Source of the DNA: Sutterella sp.
GTDB lineage: Bacteria > Pseudomonadota > Gammaproteobacteria > Burkholderiales > Burkholderiaceae_F
Assembly: GCA_020025965.1 (NCBI GenBank)
Contig: JAHHRG010000041.1
Location: 1-17,902 of the forward strand
DNA: 17,902 bases
Reading direction: 5' to 3'
Below are positions 14,686 through 17,902 of the stretch, in pieces. Position numbers and translations under genes: made by a program. The notes beneath the pieces were generated by a model. The model ran no database searches, was not told the DNA's origin, and saw nothing but the letters and a program-made list of their open reading frames with translations. Position 1 is the stretch's first letter. Each line of letters begins with the position of its first letter.

Positions 14686-15411
14686 ATGAAAAAAACCGTC
14701 ACGATCAATCTCACTCTGGATGAACTCGATATTGAAGGCGCGAAAAGCGTTTTGTCCGAAAACGGACTGACGGTTGAGAATCTGTTGACCCGTGTTCTCG
14801 AACGCACGGCTCGCGAAGGAGCGATTCCTCTCAAAAAGCACGCCTCGCATCCCAGGAAAAAGTCGATTCTGGGCAATATGCTGGGGCTTTTCTCTCAGGG
14901 CGATTTATTTGAAACCCCGGAGACCGAAAAAGACAAACCGGAAGACTTGGGACTCAACCCCGAAACCCAAACGGTCAAGAACGAGCCGCTTCACCCGACG
15001 GCCGCAACCGTCACCTCCTTGCAGGAAGCCGAGGCCATGCTTCGCTGGCGCGAACGCGAAAGAAAGGCCTCGAACGACGCGAGCCTGGCTTTCACGCCTC
15101 AAGGCGAAAAACAGATCATCGAAACGAAGCAGTTCCGGTTGGACAAAGTGCGCATTGCCCAGAGCCCGATGAAAGCGGCGATCATTACCACACTGGAAAT
15201 GCTCTTCACTCTTCTCGCTCAGGGGAAGACCCCTTCGGATGCGATCCTGACCGACGATCAGATCAGCTGGTACGTGCCCCTTTACGTCCCCGGCATCGCC
15301 AACGGAACACTCGGGCTACTCTATCAACCCGGCAACGCTGAAATTTGCATGGCCCGATATGGGAAACCGGAAGATATTCTTCAGAATCCACCTGTCATTG
15401 ATGCCATATAG
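14686..15411 (+). CDS. Protein with RelB/DinJ-like ribbon-helix-helix N-terminus and unknown C-terminus
   Basis: This 241-aa product is not recognised as a whole. Residues about 1-50 (KTVTINLTLDE..., SENGLTVENLLTRVLERTAR, EGAIPL) follow the layout of RelB/DinJ-type ribbon-helix-helix antitoxins: a beta strand, two helices, and the REGxIP(F/L) ending. A Lys/Pro-rich linker follows, then an acidic region, and from about residue 110 a helical domain with LRWRERERKA and MKAAIITTLEMLFTLLAQGK, ending in WYVPLYVPG and a short mixed tail. True RelB/DinJ proteins are around 90 aa, so this is more than twice as long. No RelE/YafQ-like gene follows; the next genes are on the opposite strand. It could be an autonomous regulator, or a fused antitoxin. 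DNA binding is inferred from the N-terminus only. Confidence 0.65.
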   Translation: MKKTVTINLTLDELDIEGAKSVLSENGLTVENLLTRVLERTAREGAIPLKKHASHPRKKSILGNMLGLFSQGDLFETPETEKDKPEDLGLNPETQTVKNEPLHPTAATVTSLQEAEAMLRWRERERKASNDASLAFTPQGEKQIIETKQFRLDKVRIAQSPMKAAIITTLEMLFTLLAQGKTPSDAILTDDQISWYVPLYVPGIANGTLGLLYQPGNAEICMARYGKPEDILQNPPVIDAI

Positions 15412-15479
15412 TGAGTTCCACCACGACTTGCAGATTCATGTGTTAAGTGTAACAGAGCACACACTCAATTTTTGAGTTT
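15412..15479. other. Convergent intergenic region with small hairpins
   Basis: Two short dyads are visible: TGTTA-AGTG-TAACA (15441-15454) and ACTCAA-TTT-TTGAGT (15463-15477). Either could serve the ends of the two converging transcripts. Base composition drops sharply towards AT from here to about 17.7 kb. Confidence 0.45.
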
Positions 15480-16130
15480 CTATCTCTTAGATCGCTTTTC
15501 TCCCATTTCAATAAGTCTTTCAAGCATCTTATAAACATCTGAGTGCGGGAAGTTCTCATCGCCACTACAAGTACACGCTTTAGCTTTTTCTTTAGCGTAA
15601 CTCACTGCATTGAGAACATGTTGCCACGATAATACTCCTTCTGGAATATTCTTTTCATAATCTGGAATGTATTTTTTCAATTGTTGGACTATTTCTTCCG
15701 GTGTACGTTTTCCTCTTGCATTTTCAAAATGGTACAAAAGCCATAACTCAAATTTCGGATTGCTAATAGCCATTTGATAAAACGCCACCCTCTTTTGATC
15801 TCCCCAAGAAATAAGATGCTCAAATTGATCATCTTCCCAATCATCCTTATCTACCCATACCCATACATCATCTTTTGAGTCCAATTTTCCATTTTTTATC
15901 GCAACTTTCAATGCTGTTAATAGATGTTTAGGACCGCTATGTGAAGGCAATTCAATTGTGAGCCTCAAATTTGCAGAAGGATATTCTTTTCTAATAAGAG
16001 AATCTAATATCTTTACATATCTTGGCTCAGTTACAATTCCCTCAGGGAAAACGACAAAACGTTTGTACATCGTCTTTGTTTGAACTCGATTACGTTCACG
16101 CGACCTTTCTTTTTTTACTTTACTAGCCAT
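15480..16130 (-). CDS. RloB/AbiLii-like protein (predicted TOPRIM-type effector)
   Basis: This 216-aa protein of the RloB family is the usual partner of RloA-type ATPases and the second gene of AbiL phage-abortive systems. After a basic N-terminus it shows FVVFPEGIVTEPRYVKIL (family form: CEGxxTExxY), VWVWVDKDDWEDDQF with a D-x-D pair, and AISNPKFELWLLYHFE (family form: SNPxFExWLLLHF). The Glu plus D-x-D arrangement resembles a TOPRIM metal site, suggesting nuclease activity; that is inference. ATG 16130 was chosen, with GGTGG upstream; an in-frame TTG at 16142 is also possible. It lies 20 bases after the ATPase gene and is co-transcribed with it. AT-rich composition unlike its neighbours suggests horizontal acquisition. 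Confidence 0.82.
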   Translation of the reverse strand: MASKVKKERSRERNRVQTKTMYKRFVVFPEGIVTEPRYVKILDSLIRKEYPSANLRLTIELPSHSGPKHLLTALKVAIKNGKLDSKDDVWVWVDKDDWEDDQFEHLISWGDQKRVAFYQMAISNPKFELWLLYHFENARGKRTPEEIVQQLKKYIPDYEKNIPEGVLSWQHVLNAVSYAKEKAKACTCSGDENFPHSDVYKMLERLIEMGEKRSKR

Positions 16131-16150
16131 AATCGCCACCAAGAAGAATA

Positions 16151-17455
16151 TTATCCGTATATGTTCGGAATCCCACCAATCAGACCATTGAGATAGAGTT
16201 TTCTAATATCTTTATCCTGACGAATATCCTCAAATTCACCAATAGAATAAAGAGAAGATTCCCCTGTATCTTTTCTATCGGTAAGCCACAGTTCATCTCG
16301 ACGGAAGAGATCCTGAGTCAGAATATTCACATCGTGTGTTGTAAAGATTAATTGATTCCTTAGATCCGCATGGCAACTCTGCAAATAATAAGAAAGAAGC
16401 CAATAAAGTAATTTAGTATGCAAACTACTATCTAGTTCATCAATTACATAAACCCTCGGAAAATCGTGGCTTTTACGAAGCTCAATGAACATAGGGATAA
16501 GATCTAATAATCTTCTTGTCCCCAAAGACTCATCATCAAGTTTAAAACTCACATTCCCCTCAGCTCCATTGTGAACCGGAAGAATTTTTTTTGCCTTTAA
16601 AACACCGTCAATATTATAAAAGACAAGATCGCCATCACGATAAGTTAGTTTTTTTCCTAAAGTACGATTTTCGATAAATTTGGTCTTGGCCTCAGAAAGA
16701 GAAAGATTATCAATATCAATCTCTCTTCCCTCAAGATGGTCGATACCCGTATCAAGAATGTCTAATAACCTATTAAGCTCTTCATAATACTCATCATCTT
16801 TATTGACAAATCTCTGAATTTGAACGTAATGACTTGTAGGGGTAATAACCGTCAAAGATTGAGTCAACCATTTAAAAAGTGGCTCAAAAATAGGTACTGT
16901 TTCATCAACGTTCTGATTAAATATATTAGTCAAAAAAAGAGAATTCTTTCGAGTGCCTTTTGAAACAAATTTCAAAAAATCACGCTCTTCTTTTTTTAAT
17001 TTTTTATCATTTAAAGAGACTTCGCTTCCGTCAATTCTTTCATAAAGTTTATATACTGAAGCGCTATTTTCAAACTCTAGACTTTCTTCAACAACTTTCT
17101 CGGAGTTTAAGGCAACATAGTAAGTGTAAATGTTTTCAGAAATTAATACGCTTAGCCAGAATTTAGAGTTGCCATTTTTCGATTCGTCGTCCAACTTATA
17201 AGGCTGAACCGGAATAGCTTGCTCAACACCGACACCTCGAAGAATGAAATATCGAAGGAACTCCAAGGCTTCAATAAATTTTGTCTTACCCGACGCATTA
17301 GCACCGTATATTGCAGAAACAGGAAGGAGTCTTAGAGATTGCTTCTCAATGCGAGACAAATGTTCTTTATGTTGCGTCTCCTTTGACGCAACCATACTAA
17401 GCGTAGATTTTTCCTTGAAGGATCGCCAGTTTTCAACAGCAAAAGTAATCAGCAT
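16151..17455 (-). CDS. RloA/AbiLi-like AAA (ABC-type) ATPase
   Basis: This is a 434-aa ATPase of the AAA_15/AAA_21 group related to OLD and SMC-like nucleotide-binding folds. It begins with LITFAVENWRSFKEKSTLSM, the usual N-terminal beta region, followed by Walker A GANASGKT at residues 51-58. A signature-like DDESLGTRRLLDL, Walker B VYVIDELDSSLH and the switch TTHDVNIL complete the set, and the C-terminus ends in GGIPNIYG as in RloA proteins. All ATP-site motifs look intact. ATG 17455 was chosen because AGGAG lies 7 bases upstream. It is the first gene of a two-gene operon with the RloB-like protein, the arrangement of AbiL systems; the related PARIS system instead pairs such an ATPase with a DUF4435 protein. 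Confidence 0.87.
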   Translation of the reverse strand: MLITFAVENWRSFKEKSTLSMVASKETQHKEHLSRIEKQSLRLLPVSAIYGANASGKTKFIEALEFLRYFILRGVGVEQAIPVQPYKLDDESKNGNSKFWLSVLISENIYTYYVALNSEKVVEESLEFENSASVYKLYERIDGSEVSLNDKKLKKEERDFLKFVSKGTRKNSLFLTNIFNQNVDETVPIFEPLFKWLTQSLTVITPTSHYVQIQRFVNKDDEYYEELNRLLDILDTGIDHLEGREIDIDNLSLSEAKTKFIENRTLGKKLTYRDGDLVFYNIDGVLKAKKILPVHNGAEGNVSFKLDDESLGTRRLLDLIPMFIELRKSHDFPRVYVIDELDSSLHTKLLYWLLSYYLQSCHADLRNQLIFTTHDVNILTQDLFRRDELWLTDRKDTGESSLYSIGEFEDIRQDKDIRKLYLNGLIGGIPNIYG

Positions 17456-17508
17456 TCTTTCTCTCCTAAGATCATGCACAAAGCATCAACGGACAGTTTA
17501 TCACCCCT

Positions 17509-17543
17509 AGAGAAATTTTCTCTTGCAAGGAGGAAATTTCTCT
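17509..17543. promoter_or_regulatory. 15-bp hairpin in the leader/promoter region of the ATPase operon
   Basis: AGAGAAATTT (17509-17518) and AAATTTCTCT (17534-17543) are perfectly inverted. The pairing extends to 15 bp in plus-strand RNA through two G-U pairs, with a 5-base loop. It lies about 55-90 bases upstream of the ATPase start. It could be an operator for the operon or a processed structure. Confidence 0.5.
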
Positions 17544-17636
17544 ACTTTCTTATCTTTTACATTGATATGAAGAGATTTTTTATCATTTCCTAGGATTTTG
17601 AATAGGTCTCTTTTCTACACGAAATATCCTTACCGT

Positions 17637-17667
17637 TTGTTGTATCTCACTCAACGAGATACAACAA
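17637..17667. terminator. Perfect 12-bp hairpin between kinase-like gene and ATPase operon
   Basis: TTGTTGTATCTC (17637-17648) and GAGATACAACAA (17656-17667) pair perfectly around a 7-base loop. It lies about 90 bases after the stop of the kinase-like gene on the minus strand, so it may end that transcript, but it lacks a T-run. An operator for the downstream operon is the alternative. Confidence 0.45.
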
Positions 17668-17754
17668 CCTTTAGCTTCTTTCTCAGGTTAAAAACCGCCG
17701 ATCTGTTCGATCAGAAAAGAAACGATACATTTTGTGCCTAAATCAGCATCGCCG

Positions 17755-17902
17755 TTATTCGGCGCTCACCACCAACCCCTTTCGACAAACGCGAAGGATC
17801 TTGGCTCCGAAGGTCGGATACATGGCGTTCACAGACTTCACGAAGTTTTCAGCTACCTCTTTCTTCATCGTCGCTGCGATCAAGGTCGAGCCCGAGCCGC
17901 TG
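17755..17902 (-). CDS. C-terminal end of a GHMP-kinase-like protein (IspE- or ThrB-like), partial
   Basis: The frame runs off the right edge, leaving the last 49 codons. It opens with SGSGSTLIAATMKKEVAENF, the glycine-rich C-terminal motif of GHMP small-molecule kinases such as 4-diphosphocytidyl-2-C-methyl-erythritol kinase (IspE) and homoserine kinase. A short alpha/beta tail follows (VNAMYPTFGAKILRVCRKG) and a TAA stop at 17757-17755. Base composition returns to that of the housekeeping genes. The exact kinase cannot be decided from this fragment. Confidence 0.5.
   Translation of the reverse strand, partial: SGSGSTLIAATMKKEVAENFVKSVNAMYPTFGAKILRVCRKGLVVSAE

Noticed and set aside
1..17902. 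CRISPR array, tRNA or rRNA genes
   Set aside because: No regularly spaced repeats were seen, and no cloverleaf-like or rRNA-like sequence was recognised on either strand.

Overview
The window looks like a chromosome segment of a Gram-negative bacterium, most likely a betaproteobacterium of the Burkholderiales (Sutterella/Parasutterella-like). The basis is the housekeeping set (uvrC, holB, tmk, mltG, ygfZ), its gene neighbourhood and protein style. This is an inference without a database search. Moderate-GC housekeeping DNA (about 6.5-15.4 kb) is flanked by two more AT-rich accessory blocks.

Left block (1-4.55 kb): a LysA-like PLP-dependent decarboxylase on the minus strand is divergent from a radical SAM protein (COG0731/TYW1-like) and a PAS-AAA+-Fis sigma-54 activator on the plus strand. 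The decarboxylase has an essentially perfect sigma-54 (-24/-12) promoter at 1580-1595. Repeated TTTGTCAT boxes and a 20-bp dyad lie at enhancer distance upstream of it. The likely unit is a locally encoded, ligand-sensing activator that turns on the decarboxylase; the radical SAM gene shares the intergenic control region.

Then comes an insertion sequence at 4555-6459 (IS4/IS1634-type), with 37-bp imperfect terminal inverted repeats and a 5-bp ATCTA target duplication. It carries a terminator just inside its left end. Its transposase is broken by a frameshift, an in-frame TAG and an apparent catalytic Glu-to-Lys change. It sits just beyond the 3' end of uvrC.

Housekeeping core: uvrC (-), a membrane/coiled-coil protein of unknown function (+) with a clear terminator, a VanZ-family membrane protein (-), tmk-holB (-, overlapping), and the divergent mltG-ygfZ pair (+) ending in a terminator. 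A 241-aa protein with a RelB/DinJ-like ribbon-helix-helix N-terminus and an unrecognised C-terminus follows.

Right block (15.4-17.7 kb): a two-gene AT-rich minus-strand operon encodes an AAA/ABC-type ATPase (RloA/AbiLi-like) and an RloB/AbiLii-like protein with TOPRIM-like acidic motifs. It is most simply read as an AbiL-type anti-phage system. Two strong hairpins lie between it and the 3' end of a GHMP-kinase-like gene that runs off the window.

The most interesting parts are the sigma-54-controlled decarboxylase/radical-SAM/activator locus, the RloA-RloB pair, and the RHH-fusion protein beside it.
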